Shown: positions 48,056 through 57,900, numbered from the stretch's first letter. The stretch: DNA of 64,000 nucleotides from Elizabethkingia bruuniana (GCF_002024805.1 NZ_CP014337.1:2480001-2544000); one strand, 5' to 3'. A program made the numbers and translations. Notes: generated from the sequence alone by a model not told the origin.

Positions 48056-49249
48056 ATGAAAACATTACAAATTATTTTAGTACTATTTTCTATAATATTT
48101 TCCGGCTACTCATCTGCTCAGAAGTTGAATAATGAAATTAAAAACAAAATTGAAAAAGTAGAAAACTCTCTAAGTCCATCTGTTATTTCAGGCAGTAATA
48201 AAGTACCTGATTTTAACATTATTGAGAGAATGAAGCAACTCAACGTTAAGGGAGTAAGTATTGCGGTTATCAATAACTATAAAATAGAATGGGTGAAAGC
48301 ATACGGATATGCAGATGAAGAAGAGAACAGAAAAACCAACGTCAATACTTTATTTCAGGCAGCTTCAATAAGTAAAACCATCAACAGCCTGGCTTTTATG
48401 AAACTGGTACAGCTTGGCAAAATAGATCTTGATCAGGATATCAACCATTACCTAAAAAGCTGGCGTTTTCCCTATGACAGCATTTCCAAAAATAAAATAA
48501 TTACTCCCAGAAATCTGTTGAGCCATTCCGGAGGTCTAGATGTTTCAGGATTCGGAGGTTATGAAAGAACAGCAGCTATACCCAATATTATACAAATCTT
48601 AAACGGAACTCCACCTGCCAATTCCAAACCTGTACGTTCTGTAAAAGAACCAGGAATTGCATTCGACTATTCAGGAGGAGGCACTATGATTTCCCAACTA
48701 ATCCTTACAGATGTAGCTAAGAAAAGCTATACAGATTTTATAAAAAGAGAGATTTTTATTCCGTTACAAATGACCCATAGTACATATTCAGTAAAAAATG
48801 ACACCTTGAATATTGCTTCAGGATATTATACAGATGGGAAGAAGGTAAAAGGAAAATATCATTTGTATCCGGAATATGCCGCCGCCGGACTTTGGACTAC
48901 ACCTGAAGATCTGGCTAAATATATAATTGAATGTCAGCTGACATTACAGGGGAAATCTCAAAAAATACTATCACAGAAATACATGAAAGAACGTTTTACA
49001 CCAGTTGTAAACTATGATGAGAGCAAGGCCGCTTTGGGTGTTTTCCTTCGGTATAAAAACGGAGCTTACTACTTTAATCATAACGGTGGCAACGAAGGCT
49101 TTACCTGTGCGTCGTATGGGAGCCTGGACAAGGGTTACGGCGTTGTGGTTATGACCAACAGCAATAACCAGGAACTAATGCTTGAAATTTGCAATAGTGT
49201 TGCCCGTATTTATAACTGGGATCGCTTTTTTGTCCCTCAATTTAAATAG
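48056..49249 (+). CDS. Secreted serine hydrolase, beta-lactamase-like
   Basis: A 397-residue protein with a signal peptide (ends SSAQ, about 22). The beta-lactamase-like domain has SxxK at Ser104-Lys107 (AASISKT), a YxN-type motif in FDYSGGGT and a C-terminal H-x-G in NHNGGNEG. Size and motifs fit class C-like serine hydrolases and DD-peptidases. It is unrelated in detail to the lipoprotein at 45080 but of the same superfamily. Monocistronic; activity not predictable. Confidence 0.88.
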   Translation: MKTLQIILVLFSIIFSGYSSAQKLNNEIKNKIEKVENSLSPSVISGSNKVPDFNIIERMKQLNVKGVSIAVINNYKIEWVKAYGYADEEENRKTNVNTLFQAASISKTINSLAFMKLVQLGKIDLDQDINHYLKSWRFPYDSISKNKIITPRNLLSHSGGLDVSGFGGYERTAAIPNIIQILNGTPPANSKPVRSVKEPGIAFDYSGGGTMISQLILTDVAKKSYTDFIKREIFIPLQMTHSTYSVKNDTLNIASGYYTDGKKVKGKYHLYPEYAAAGLWTTPEDLAKYIIECQLTLQGKSQKILSQKYMKERFTPVVNYDESKAALGVFLRYKNGAYYFNHNGGNEGFTCASYGSLDKGYGVVVMTNSNNQELMLEICNSVARIYNWDRFFVPQFK

Positions 49250-49265
49250 CACAAAGTTTTTATTT

Positions 49266-50111
49266 TTACTCTAGTTCAATTGGATTATACGGCTTACTAT
49301 ATCTTGGATCCACTTTTACTTCAGTTCCGTCTGCATTATAGGCTCCACCATTTATATAAAAACCGGGATTGCTATGGTAATTTTTCTGAACTTTTCGAAA
49401 TTGATCGCGGCTCACTTTTATAATATGCTTCCCATTATTGAGGTAAATTTCTCTTGGATTTTTATCCATAGCAATTGCTGTAAAGTTAAAATGATCTTTG
49501 GAATCCGAAATGGCTAAAATAAGTCCCGGAAGGCCTTCAAAAACATAAGGTCCACTACTAATTGGAATATCCGTCGTATACCAAGCTGTATATTTTCTTC
49601 CTCTATATTCCGTTGTTGCTTTATTGCAAGTATAGCCCAAAATAGTTTTGCTTTCTTTTTCTAAATTCCATTTTAATTCAGGCTGAGTTCCTTCATATTG
49701 AAAAGTTTTACTCGCATGATCCTGAAAAATAATATTCTTAGTCTGAATATCTCTTATCAATACATTTTCCCAATTGGTTTTAAAGGCAAGCATAGCAGTC
49801 AATTCCTTTCCGGTAATTTCTTTTTCAACACTGTATTTCTTCGTCAGAGAATCACTTTTTACACTATTAAAATCAAAAAATTTAGATTTAATTTTTCCTA
49901 ACTCCAGAATACAGACAGCCTGCTTTTTAGAGTCGGGCTTTTCAGAGTTATTGGCAAAAGATAGCTGGTAATAAATATTCTGATAACTTGTATCCAAACT
50001 TTCCACACTATAAGGAAACGGCTTGAAAGAAGCATTATCTGCAAATTTAAATTCCTGTGCATAACAAAATAAAAAAGTAAAAAAAGAGATGAAAGAAAAA
50101 ATATATTTCAT
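49266..50111 (-). CDS. GLPGLI family secreted protein
   Basis: A 281-residue protein with a signal peptide (MKYIFSFISFFTFLFCYAQ). The family-defining motif GLPGLI is seen in FEGLPGLIL near residue 186, preceded by LGYTCNKATTEYRGRKYTAWYT. GLPGLI proteins are abundant in Flavobacteriia and have no assigned function. It is expected in the periplasm or outer membrane. Confidence 0.93.
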   Translation of the reverse strand: MKYIFSFISFFTFLFCYAQEFKFADNASFKPFPYSVESLDTSYQNIYYQLSFANNSEKPDSKKQAVCILELGKIKSKFFDFNSVKSDSLTKKYSVEKEITGKELTAMLAFKTNWENVLIRDIQTKNIIFQDHASKTFQYEGTQPELKWNLEKESKTILGYTCNKATTEYRGRKYTAWYTTDIPISSGPYVFEGLPGLILAISDSKDHFNFTAIAMDKNPREIYLNNGKHIIKVSRDQFRKVQKNYHSNPGFYINGGAYNADGTEVKVDPRYSKPYNPIELE

Positions 50112-50266
50112 TTTAACAAATTTCTAATACCTCATAAATATACAATTATGCGCGGTATTTAGTAATTTAATTTACTAAAATACATACTCATAATTTATAA
50201 TACTCATTCAGTACTTGGCAGGAATACTTTTTTGTTACTTCACAGAATATCATGAGAAAAAGAAAA

Positions 50267-50286
50267 ACCCCGAGGTTAATCGGGGT
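50267..50286 (-). terminator. Terminator of the hydrolase lipoprotein gene
   Basis: ACCCCGA (50267-50273) pairs with TCGGGGT (50280-50286). On the minus strand it is followed by a T-rich run (A-rich at 50257-50267 on the plus strand). Confidence 0.75.
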
Positions 50287-50352
50287 GTAATTATGCTGAT
50301 TAAATTTTAATAATTAGAAAAACAAAATCCAACATATATTAATTTATATATC

Positions 50353-51708
50353 TTAAATATTGATATCTATTTTAGATGAATAAATACGGCCAGGATCTCC
50401 AAACAAGGCAATACTTTCAACCATAACACCAAGGCTATTCTTTACGTTTCCATTATATACCTCCTTTCCATTTAGGGTAACCACAATAGGCTTTGAAAAA
50501 TCTACTTTATCAACATAGAGACTTATTTTTCCGGAAACTACTCCTTTAACATCCTTTGTAGTGATATCATAGTTATTACCGTCCTTTTTAATTTCAAAAG
50601 ACTTGCGACCTCCTGTTTTATTAAGCCCATCTAATCTAACATAACCAAATCCTTTTCTATAACCACCATCTGTGTCATAATACATAAATGATAAGATATT
50701 AGGATAAGTATCTCTCTTTTTTTGCTGGATTAACCAAGGAGTCACATTATAATAATTAATCCCGTGGCCTTTGCCTGGTTGTATAGTAACGACATGGTTA
50801 AAGTAACCCGGGTTTGCAGAAGCAGCACTATCAAGTCTTTGCTTCCATAATTCCCCCATCTCATTACGACCAAATCCTGTATCAAATTCACCAACCTCGA
50901 TTCTAATGGAAGTATTTCTTAAATTTTCTATGGGAGCAGCTTCTTTGGTTTCAGGTCCGGCCATAGGGCCAACTCCTGCAAAATAATCAGCATAAAAAGC
51001 ACCCATTCTAAAGCTTCCATATCCTCCTTCGGAGATGCCTAAGATATACGTTCTATCCGGATCTATTTCATTTGAAAGTACTGCTAATTGCCAAGCTCTC
51101 AGCCAAGTTGTCTGCTGGGGTTTATAATACCATCTTCCAATTCTATCATCCGCCATTCTAGGCACAAAATAATAACTCGGATTATCCTGGTATGCTTTTC
51201 CCAAAGTTTGTGCTGCACTCCACTCTCCTGAATTTGTAGATGATTCCCATGGCCCTGATAGGTTACTATAACCACCACCTCCATGAAGATTAATAAAAAA
51301 TGGATATCCAGAAGCAGGCTTACTACCTTTAGTAAAGGTTTTTATTTTCATACGTTGACCTTGAGGAATATCCCAGATAAATTCTGTCCCATTTGCATTA
51401 GTACTAGGCAGAGTACCTAATCTACTAATATTAGCGTCTTTCCAGAGTTTCCAGATTCTTTCTTTTTCAGATTTCAAACTATCTGTAGTAACTACCTTAT
51501 CGTAATAAGATTGTTCAATTACTTCTAAATTTTCTGATTCTAAATTTCTTTTAAAGTAATCTACAACATATGTAGCATTAACATTCTGGAATTTTTGATT
51601 TACTGCCTGTAGCTCATTTCTATTTTTAGGTTGCAAATCATCATTATTACAACTACTAATAATACACAATAATGCTACAGAAAAAATGGTTTTTAGTTCT
51701 TTTTTCAT
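50353..51708 (-). CDS. Alpha/beta-hydrolase lipoprotein (esterase/depolymerase-like)
   Basis: A 451-residue lipoprotein (lipobox ISSC). A middle domain resembles PHB-depolymerase or feruloyl-esterase-like alpha/beta hydrolases: the oxyanion segment FFINLHGGGGYSN, the nucleophile elbow GISEGGYGS and a histidine in GKGHGINYY. A C-terminal beta-sandwich-like region (about 370-451) may bind a polymer. It starts at the ATG 51708 (MKKELKTIFSVALLC), which begins the signal; the longer frame adds ten unlikely residues. The substrate is unknown. Confidence 0.82.
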   Translation of the reverse strand: MKKELKTIFSVALLCIISSCNNDDLQPKNRNELQAVNQKFQNVNATYVVDYFKRNLESENLEVIEQSYYDKVVTTDSLKSEKERIWKLWKDANISRLGTLPSTNANGTEFIWDIPQGQRMKIKTFTKGSKPASGYPFFINLHGGGGYSNLSGPWESSTNSGEWSAAQTLGKAYQDNPSYYFVPRMADDRIGRWYYKPQQTTWLRAWQLAVLSNEIDPDRTYILGISEGGYGSFRMGAFYADYFAGVGPMAGPETKEAAPIENLRNTSIRIEVGEFDTGFGRNEMGELWKQRLDSAASANPGYFNHVVTIQPGKGHGINYYNVTPWLIQQKKRDTYPNILSFMYYDTDGGYRKGFGYVRLDGLNKTGGRKSFEIKKDGNNYDITTKDVKGVVSGKISLYVDKVDFSKPIVVTLNGKEVYNGNVKNSLGVMVESIALFGDPGRIYSSKIDINI

Positions 51709-51834
51709 TTTTATATTTTTGTGATTTGATTGACTCAAAATTAAAGAAAATAAAATAATTGAACACTTTATTTCAAATTAAAACATTGATAATCATATAA
51801 ATTCCCTCACCTTCTTATATCATTCCCTCCGCTA

Positions 51835-51885
51835 GCGCAAGCCTATGGCTCCTATCAATATAGATGTCACGAGCCATAGGTTCGC
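51835..51885. repeat. Inverted repeat, REP-like
   Basis: CCTATGGCTC (51842-51851) and its exact complement GAGCCATAGG (51871-51880) flank a 19-base spacer, with extra GCG/CGC pairing at the outside. No T run follows, so it is not an ordinary terminator. Confidence 0.5.
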
Positions 51886-51912
51886 ACCAGCAGAAATTCT
51901 CGATTCTTATGT

Positions 51913-51941
51913 AAAAAATCCCCAACAAGCTATGCCGGGGA
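51913..51941 (-). terminator. Terminator-like hairpin of the AraC gene
   Basis: TCCCC (51919-51923) with GGGGA (51937-51941) forms a 5-bp stem. On the minus strand a run of six T residues follows. It lies about 60 bases beyond the AraC stop. Confidence 0.55.
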
Positions 51942-52000
51942 AATATTCAATTCGTAAATTTTATTTTAATTATTCGAATGAAAATTTTTGTTTACAGAAA

Positions 52001-52912
52001 TTAATTAAACGACGCCCTAAACTCCAATGGGGAAACAGAAGTACGATTTTTAAATAATCGATGAAAAGATTGTGGATGTTCAAAGCCCAAATGATAGGCA
52101 ATTTCGGAAACAGACATTTCAGTAGCAGACAGCAGTTCTTTTGCTTTTTCTATCAATCTGTTCTGGATATGCTGCTGCGTAGTCTGCCCAGTTTGCACCC
52201 GAAGCATATCGCTAAGATAATTGGCACTAAGGTGTAGTTGCTCTGCAATAAAATGAACTGTAGGAATACCACTCACAATCTGTCTGTCATTTTTAAAATA
52301 ATCATCCAGTAAAGCTTCCAATTTTGAAAGTAAATCATTGTTGGCTTTTTTTCTGGTTAAAAACTGACGGTTATAAAAACGGTCGCAATATTTTAGCAAA
52401 AGATCCAGATTAGACACCAACAGATCCTGTGTAAACAAATCCATGTTAGCATCTATCTCCTGCTCTATATTATGGATAATGTCCATAATGGATTTTTCTT
52501 CTTTTTCGGAAAGATGCAGCGCTTCATTTGCTGTGTAAGAGAAATAGCCATATTCCCTGATTTGGGAGGCTAGCGCATATCCATGTAAGAAATCCTGATG
52601 TACAACCAATACAAAACCTCTCACACTATTCAGCAGTACATCTTCAAACTGTAAAACCTGATGGGGTGCGATAAAATACATAATCCCGTCGTCGAAATCA
52701 TAATATTGCTGCCCATATTTACATTTTCCGCCTGCACAATCCTTCTTTAGAGCAATTACATAAAAATCTGTTGTTACTGCACTGAGAATAGTTTCAGGTT
52801 CCAGTTTTACCTCATCAAAATTAAATACACTAATTAATGGATTTGCAGGTCTTTTAAGTCCTAAAAATTGGTGCATTGCGCTAATTGATGAAACTTTTGC
52901 CGGAGTTTTCAT
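52001..52912 (-). CDS. AraC-family transcriptional regulator
   Basis: A 303-residue protein: an N-terminal cupin-like ligand domain (about 20-190) and a C-terminal AraC DNA-binding domain with two helix-turn-helix units (about 215-300; LSANYLSDMLRVQTG and VSEIAYHLGFEHPQSFHRLFK). It follows the epimerase-like gene by 34 bases on the same strand, so it is probably in one operon with it and may regulate it. The N-terminal FDEVKLEPETI region is typical of Bacteroidetes AraC proteins; the ligand is unknown. Confidence 0.92.
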   Translation of the reverse strand: MKTPAKVSSISAMHQFLGLKRPANPLISVFNFDEVKLEPETILSAVTTDFYVIALKKDCAGGKCKYGQQYYDFDDGIMYFIAPHQVLQFEDVLLNSVRGFVLVVHQDFLHGYALASQIREYGYFSYTANEALHLSEKEEKSIMDIIHNIEQEIDANMDLFTQDLLVSNLDLLLKYCDRFYNRQFLTRKKANNDLLSKLEALLDDYFKNDRQIVSGIPTVHFIAEQLHLSANYLSDMLRVQTGQTTQQHIQNRLIEKAKELLSATEMSVSEIAYHLGFEHPQSFHRLFKNRTSVSPLEFRASFN

Positions 52913-52946
52913 ATCTATATAAATTGATATTCAGATTTAATCATCA

Positions 52947-53897
52947 CTAAATTACTGATTTATTTTGTTGTTGAAACTGCTCTTTTTTAATCTGCTCTAT
53001 TCCTTGCTTGTAACTGGTAGCCTTAAATTCAGGGAATCTTTTTCTGAACTTCGAATCATCAAAAATATTATTGTGTTCGTATCTTGGGAGAAGCTCCAGT
53101 AGTTCTTTCATTTTTTTATTGAATAAAGCACCAATACTGAAAACAAATTTAGGAACTACAGAATATTTCAGATCCTTACCATAAATTCCTGAAGCTGTTC
53201 TGATGAATTCACGGTATGTAGGATGACTCTTATCCACAGGAAGATGCCACGTTTGGCCAAATGCATCGGGTGTATTTCCGATCAATGCTGTTGCACGGCT
53301 GGCATCGGGCGTCCATATCAAACTTCTTTTTTTCTTGTCACTCAATGGTACCTTTAGTGTCTTACCTTCTTTTATATTATTAAAAATTAAAGTATTGGTA
53401 ATACTTTGTGTTTTAGCCGGTCCATAAAATTCGGGAGCACGGCAAATAACAGCTTCCAGTTCACCGGACTGAATTTCCTTCAATACCATTTCTGCCATTT
53501 CTCTTCTTACCCTACCTTTTCTGCCAAGAGGAGCAAATGCTATATTTTCGGTCAAAATCCGATCGTCTTGCGGATACATATAGGTATTGTCGAAGAAAAC
53601 AAGCTTGGTTCCATTAACTTTACAAGCATCAATTACATTACGGAGAATAACCGGAAATTGTTTTTCCCAAAGATCAGAACTTATCGGAAGTCCTAATGTA
53701 AAATAAGCAATCTCGCTGCCTCTAACTGCTTCAATAGCCTTATCACGAACAGATAAGTCTGCTGAGAATATCTCATCTGTGTCATTTACCTTTTGAGCAT
53801 GCCTGCTGACAATACGTATATCTGAAGTAAAATTTCTTTTCAGCTCTCTTGCCAATTCTTCGCCAATCTGGCCGTTGGCACCTAATATTGTTTGCAT
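52947..53897 (-). CDS. NAD(P)-binding epimerase/dehydratase-like protein
   Basis: A 316-residue Rossmann-fold protein of the extended/atypical SDR group. It has the dinucleotide motif GANGQIG close to the start, FFDNTYMYPQD with a tyrosine-lysine-like region and RAPEFYGPAKTQS. The substrate is unknown; relatives include nucleoside-diphosphate-sugar epimerases and NmrA-like sensors. The AraC gene is 34 bases downstream. The start ATG at 53897 places the motif at residues 6-12, as expected. Confidence 0.87.
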   Translation of the reverse strand: MQTILGANGQIGEELARELKRNFTSDIRIVSRHAQKVNDTDEIFSADLSVRDKAIEAVRGSEIAYFTLGLPISSDLWEKQFPVILRNVIDACKVNGTKLVFFDNTYMYPQDDRILTENIAFAPLGRKGRVRREMAEMVLKEIQSGELEAVICRAPEFYGPAKTQSITNTLIFNNIKEGKTLKVPLSDKKKRSLIWTPDASRATALIGNTPDAFGQTWHLPVDKSHPTYREFIRTASGIYGKDLKYSVVPKFVFSIGALFNKKMKELLELLPRYEHNNIFDDSKFRKRFPEFKATSYKQGIEQIKKEQFQQQNKSVI

Positions 53898-54254
53898 AAC
53901 GTCTATATTTTTAAAGTGTTTATACTAAGAGCTTGTTTAATTTTAATTCAAAAAAACATTAGGCTTCGACAAGCTCAGCCTGACACCTCTAAAAATAAGA
54001 TATTTGAGACGAGCAATGTCACTCTGAGCTCTAAGCCTGTAATGAGCTTGACGAATTATCGAAGAGTATTAGCAATAATATTCAAACAGACTCTTAGTAA
54101 TTTTTGTATAGCAAAGTTCGACAGAAAGGAAAATATAAGAGTATCTTAATTAAGGTAAATTGTAACAGAATCTCTGCTCTATAATAATGATAAAGCAAAA
54201 TGATAAATTTTAGTATCTTCATGCTCTTAGAAAACACACCTAAAAACACTATTT
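53898..54254. repeat. Gene-free spacer holding a degenerate palindromic repeat
   Basis: The 357-base spacer contains a left arm at about 53961-53985 (core GCTTCGACAAGCTCAGCCTG) and an imperfect, interrupted complementary right arm at 54017-54066 (TGTCA..CTGAGCT, then GAGCTTGACGAATTATCGAAG). Repeats of the TTCGACAAGCTCAG type are scattered widely in Flavobacteriia as palindromic units, so this is probably a worn copy. Nothing else recognisable is seen. Confidence 0.6.
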
Positions 54255-54902
54255 ATGAAAAAAATATTCTTCTGCTATATACTGGTTTTTCTAACTGTTC
54301 CTAATCTGGTATTTTCACAAAGCACTAAAATATCTAAAGAAAAGCACACTGTACACCGATATAATACTATACAAGCTAGGGCAAGCTTCAATAAGGAAGA
54401 TCTTCCGGTTAATGAATATCTTACAGACAAACTAAAACCTGTTCGGGACAATTTCAAAAGAATCAATTCCATAGAGAAATGGCATTTAATAAAGCAACGG
54501 GATCTTTTTGAATCTGCTGAAGGTGGAGAAGCAAAGTATTATTATCAGAAAAATAAACTTGAAAAAATAATTACCCGAATATTTGGAGAAAGTGGACAAA
54601 CATTGACTGAATATTATCTTTTAAACGGACAATTGTCTTTTGTATATGAAAAAGACTATAAATACAACAGACCTCTGTATTATGACACGAAAGCCATGAA
54701 GGAAAATAATGATACCGAAGCTTTTGACTTTGATAAATCTGAAATTACTGAGAACAGAAGTTATTTTGTAAACGGAAAGCTTATTCACATCCTAAACAGT
54801 GAAGATTGTGGAGCTCCGTTTAGTAGTGACTATATCGCTGAAGAGCAGAAAAGTATTTTAGGTGAGTACAGCAAGCTTCTGAAATTGATCCGGAATAAAT
54901 AA
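54255..54902 (+). CDS. Secreted protein of unknown function
   Basis: A 215-residue protein with a signal peptide (ends VFSQ, about residue 22). The mature part is hydrophilic and alternates charged helices and short strands, including EGGEAKYYYQKNKLEKIITRIFG and a repeat-like YFVNGKL, resembling the antitoxin/MORN-like YwqK pattern in places. I do not recognise a family. It converges on another unknown gene at 54912 with 9 bases between the stops. Confidence 0.7.
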   Translation: MKKIFFCYILVFLTVPNLVFSQSTKISKEKHTVHRYNTIQARASFNKEDLPVNEYLTDKLKPVRDNFKRINSIEKWHLIKQRDLFESAEGGEAKYYYQKNKLEKIITRIFGESGQTLTEYYLLNGQLSFVYEKDYKYNRPLYYDTKAMKENNDTEAFDFDKSEITENRSYFVNGKLIHILNSEDCGAPFSSDYIAEEQKSILGEYSKLLKLIRNK

Positions 54903-54911
54903 GATTACCTA

Positions 54912-55403
54912 TTAATCGTAATGTATTCCCATAAAGCTTGTAGCACTTCTGGGATCGTAAACCGACCATGCATTTCCCCACGGAAAATTAAATGTACAGG
55001 TAGGGTATGGCGTCTTTTTCTTTTTTGTAGGCCGTATTCCTAATATCATTGATAAAAACTGATTATTTCGCTCAAAAACTTTCATTTCCTTTGCTTCACT
55101 CCAATCATCCCATGTTTTTGCATCTGATTTTTCATGAGTGTTCATAAAAATCTTATCTAGTGTATCTCCCAAAAAACACAGATCGAATGAAAGTTTATAG
55201 CCTTTAATATCAACAGCATCAAAATAATACCAGAAATAGCCTGTTTTAACATCACGCATTCCGTTATTATAATTTTTGTAAAATTCCGTCTGCTGAAGAT
55301 CTTTTAACAACATCCCTTTTTCTATCTGCAAATGATACTCTTTAAGGATTATATTTCCGTTCTCTACATTAACTTCCATACTTTGCATTCTTTGTTGGAG
55401 CAT
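54912..55403 (-). CDS. Hypothetical cytoplasmic protein
   Basis: A 163-residue soluble protein without signal peptide. It is rich in aromatic and acidic residues (GYFWYYFDAVDIKGYKLSFD) and ends in a basic-plus-aromatic tail (TKKKKTPYPTCTFNFPWG). The general look is that of Bacteroidetes immunity-type or unknown small proteins, but no family is recognised. ATG starts at 55403, 55388 and 55379 are possible; I kept the longest. It is downstream-convergent to the secreted unknown protein at 54255. Confidence 0.6.
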   Translation of the reverse strand: MLQQRMQSMEVNVENGNIILKEYHLQIEKGMLLKDLQQTEFYKNYNNGMRDVKTGYFWYYFDAVDIKGYKLSFDLCFLGDTLDKIFMNTHEKSDAKTWDDWSEAKEMKVFERNNQFLSMILGIRPTKKKKTPYPTCTFNFPWGNAWSVYDPRSATSFMGIHYD

Positions 55404-55456
55404 AAATATACCCTATTCTTCAACAAAAGCCATCCTTAATAGAGCTTAAAGTTGCC

Positions 55457-57733
55457 TTACGGATTAGAAATAATTAAAGTAGACGGAATATCGGATAACC
55501 AAAGACTCTTTGAATCGATAAGGCTTCTCCAGCTTTTACTGCTAATCAGCATAAGATCCTGAGACTCCAGAAATTCCCTTTCTATAGTTCTTTCGTTATA
55601 TAATGTAATATGATTAGGAGCGATCTGTTCAATACTTCTTATCAACTCACGGATCTCTGTATTTCTACGAATTTGTCCCACCACATCCAGAATAATAATC
55701 TGCGAGTCGTTGTTATTAATCAGCCTTTTTGCATATTCCACGAGGTAGAAATCATTCAAGTCAAAGATTGGAACAAATACCTTTCCGGCATTTTCGAAAT
55801 TCTTATCTACCATTATCCCCACAGGAATATTGGATTTATCTAATATCCCCAGAGTGAAGTCATCAAACGGTGAATTATTGAACATATATGATTTACCCTT
55901 TACGGTATTCAGCAGTCTTTCCGGATTAATAATCTTGGTTGTAAAACCTAGCAATCTGCCCAGTAAGCTTCCTTCATAAATCGATCTTCGGAGCATAATG
56001 AGTAGCAAATCATAATTGCCTTTGTTGGTAATATTCACCAAATCATTTTCAGCATCATTAGAAGCTTTAAACAAAGTGGTAATCTGCAGTTTAAGTTCAT
56101 TAGATGTCTGTACTACATCTACAAATTGTTCGTTTTCAAAATCCTGCATTTCAAAAGCATGAAGTTCCTGTACCGGAGCAATATTCATCGCTGTAATGCT
56201 TTTGTTTCCGTTCATTTTATGGGTAAAATTATCAGCAAGCCTCAGCAGGGTACTTCCTGATTCCGGCCCATCGAAAGAGAGCAATACTTTATATTTTCTA
56301 CCACTATCGTCAACATCTTCTTCGTTCTCAGATTTTTTTCCTTTAAAAATATAATTGATAAAGTCTAATGAAGGCCCTGTCATGAATGTTGTGAACAATG
56401 CCATAATAACCATCATCGCAAATATTTCCGGACTTAGTACACCAAGGTCATAGCCAATATTCAGAACAATCAGCTCCATCAATCCACGGGTATTCATCAA
56501 TGCACCAATAGTCAAACTATCTTTCCAACCTATACGAAGGAACTTCGCTGTGAGTGCGCTTCCTATAAATTTACCGGTAACAGCAACTAAAATGATTAGT
56601 CCGGCCGTCATCCATAAATGACCATGATTTAACAACCCAATCTCCGTTCTCAATCCGGTAAAAACAAAGAACAAAGGAAGCAATACAACTAATGCTACAT
56701 CTTCAACTTTTTCTATAAATATATTTCTGAATTTAGTATTCTCCGGCATAATAGCACCCGCCATAAAAGCCCCGAATAATGCATGTATACCAATAACTTC
56801 AGTTGCATAAGCAGAAATAATAAGAATGAGGAAGAATATAGCAACAACAGATTTGCTCATAATTCCTTTTCCGGTCTGCAGGTCGGCTATTCTTTTCAGG
56901 AACGGACGCACTACTTTAATCATTAAGAAAACATAAGCAATTGCCATAATAATGACATAGATAGAACTGGCAAATGATCCTGCTTTTACAATGGCAATAA
57001 CTGCTGCCAGAATACACCATGCTGTAATATCATCGGCTGCTGCACAGGTAATAACAATAGTCCCCAGTTTAGTTTTCTGCAGATTCCGCTCCTGAACAAT
57101 CCTTGCCAGAACCGGGAATGCTGTAATACTCATTGCAATGGCTATAAATAGTGCAAACGAGCTAAACTGCACACCATCCGGTGCAAATTCTTTATAAATA
57201 AAATAGGAAAGCCCTATTCCTAAAGCAAAAGGAATAATAATACTGGCATGACTAATCACTACTGCATCATGAGCTTTCTTTCTAAGAACACTAAGGTCGA
57301 GTTCCATTCCAACGATATACATAAAGAAAATTAGTCCTATCTGACTGAGGAACTGAAGGTTTCCTAATGATTCTTTAGGGAAAAGAAATGCTGAAAATTC
57401 AGGAAAATAAAGTCCTAAAAGAGAAGGACCGAGAGCAATACCTGCAATCATCTCTCCTATTACAGAAGGTTGCTTCATCTTCATGCATATCCACCCGAAA
57501 AGTCTTGCTACCAATATAATAGTGACAATCTGTATCAATAACAGAGCAAGTGGATGATGCAGATTTACCATAAAAGAATCTACAAAATTATCCCAAGTAG
57601 ATCCTCCGCTCGTTTTAGATATAATGTTTTCTCCGGCTTCTAAAGTTTTACCTTCTATAAAGAACCAATACATTAATCCGGAGAAGAATATAATAGTTGT
57701 GATATAAAAAATAATATTCCTGTACTTTTGCAT
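55457..57733 (-). CDS. CPA2-type cation:proton antiporter with C-terminal USP-like domain
   Basis: A 758-residue membrane protein. The transport domain (about 60-460) has about 12 helices and CPA2 motifs, including GEMIAGIALGPSLLG and TCAAADDITAW (tandem aspartates of the ion site). The C-terminal part (about 475-758) is soluble and looks like two universal-stress-protein-type units. It exchanges Na or K for protons at the inner membrane. The start at 57733 was chosen because the longer frame begins with TTG. It lies next to a LytS/LytTR pair but on its own transcript. Confidence 0.9.
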   Translation of the reverse strand: MQKYRNIIFYITTIIFFSGLMYWFFIEGKTLEAGENIISKTSGGSTWDNFVDSFMVNLHHPLALLLIQIVTIILVARLFGWICMKMKQPSVIGEMIAGIALGPSLLGLYFPEFSAFLFPKESLGNLQFLSQIGLIFFMYIVGMELDLSVLRKKAHDAVVISHASIIIPFALGIGLSYFIYKEFAPDGVQFSSFALFIAIAMSITAFPVLARIVQERNLQKTKLGTIVITCAAADDITAWCILAAVIAIVKAGSFASSIYVIIMAIAYVFLMIKVVRPFLKRIADLQTGKGIMSKSVVAIFFLILIISAYATEVIGIHALFGAFMAGAIMPENTKFRNIFIEKVEDVALVVLLPLFFVFTGLRTEIGLLNHGHLWMTAGLIILVAVTGKFIGSALTAKFLRIGWKDSLTIGALMNTRGLMELIVLNIGYDLGVLSPEIFAMMVIMALFTTFMTGPSLDFINYIFKGKKSENEEDVDDSGRKYKVLLSFDGPESGSTLLRLADNFTHKMNGNKSITAMNIAPVQELHAFEMQDFENEQFVDVVQTSNELKLQITTLFKASNDAENDLVNITNKGNYDLLLIMLRRSIYEGSLLGRLLGFTTKIINPERLLNTVKGKSYMFNNSPFDDFTLGILDKSNIPVGIMVDKNFENAGKVFVPIFDLNDFYLVEYAKRLINNNDSQIIILDVVGQIRRNTEIRELIRSIEQIAPNHITLYNERTIEREFLESQDLMLISSKSWRSLIDSKSLWLSDIPSTLIISNP

Positions 57734-57900
57734 TATGTTACTATTTCTTATCTGCAAAATTCAAAAGAAATTTAAAATTTTCAATGCTAATTTTTCAAAA
57801 ATGTAGTGAAAACTCTTTTTTTTGTAATGAAATATATGCTTCTGGTATTGAAGCTTTTTTCCGGATTTTCATTTTTAATGGTTCTCAGTATTTCAAGCAT

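Noticed and set aside
45080-49249. Serine beta-lactamase-like genes as antibiotic-resistance genes
   Set aside because: SxxK and YxN motifs are present, but these occur in many esterases and peptidases; nothing specific to true class C beta-lactamases was seen.
51845-52057. 70-residue plus-strand frame between hydrolase and AraC genes
   Set aside because: It covers an inverted repeat and a terminator and runs into the AraC gene antisense; no coding signs.
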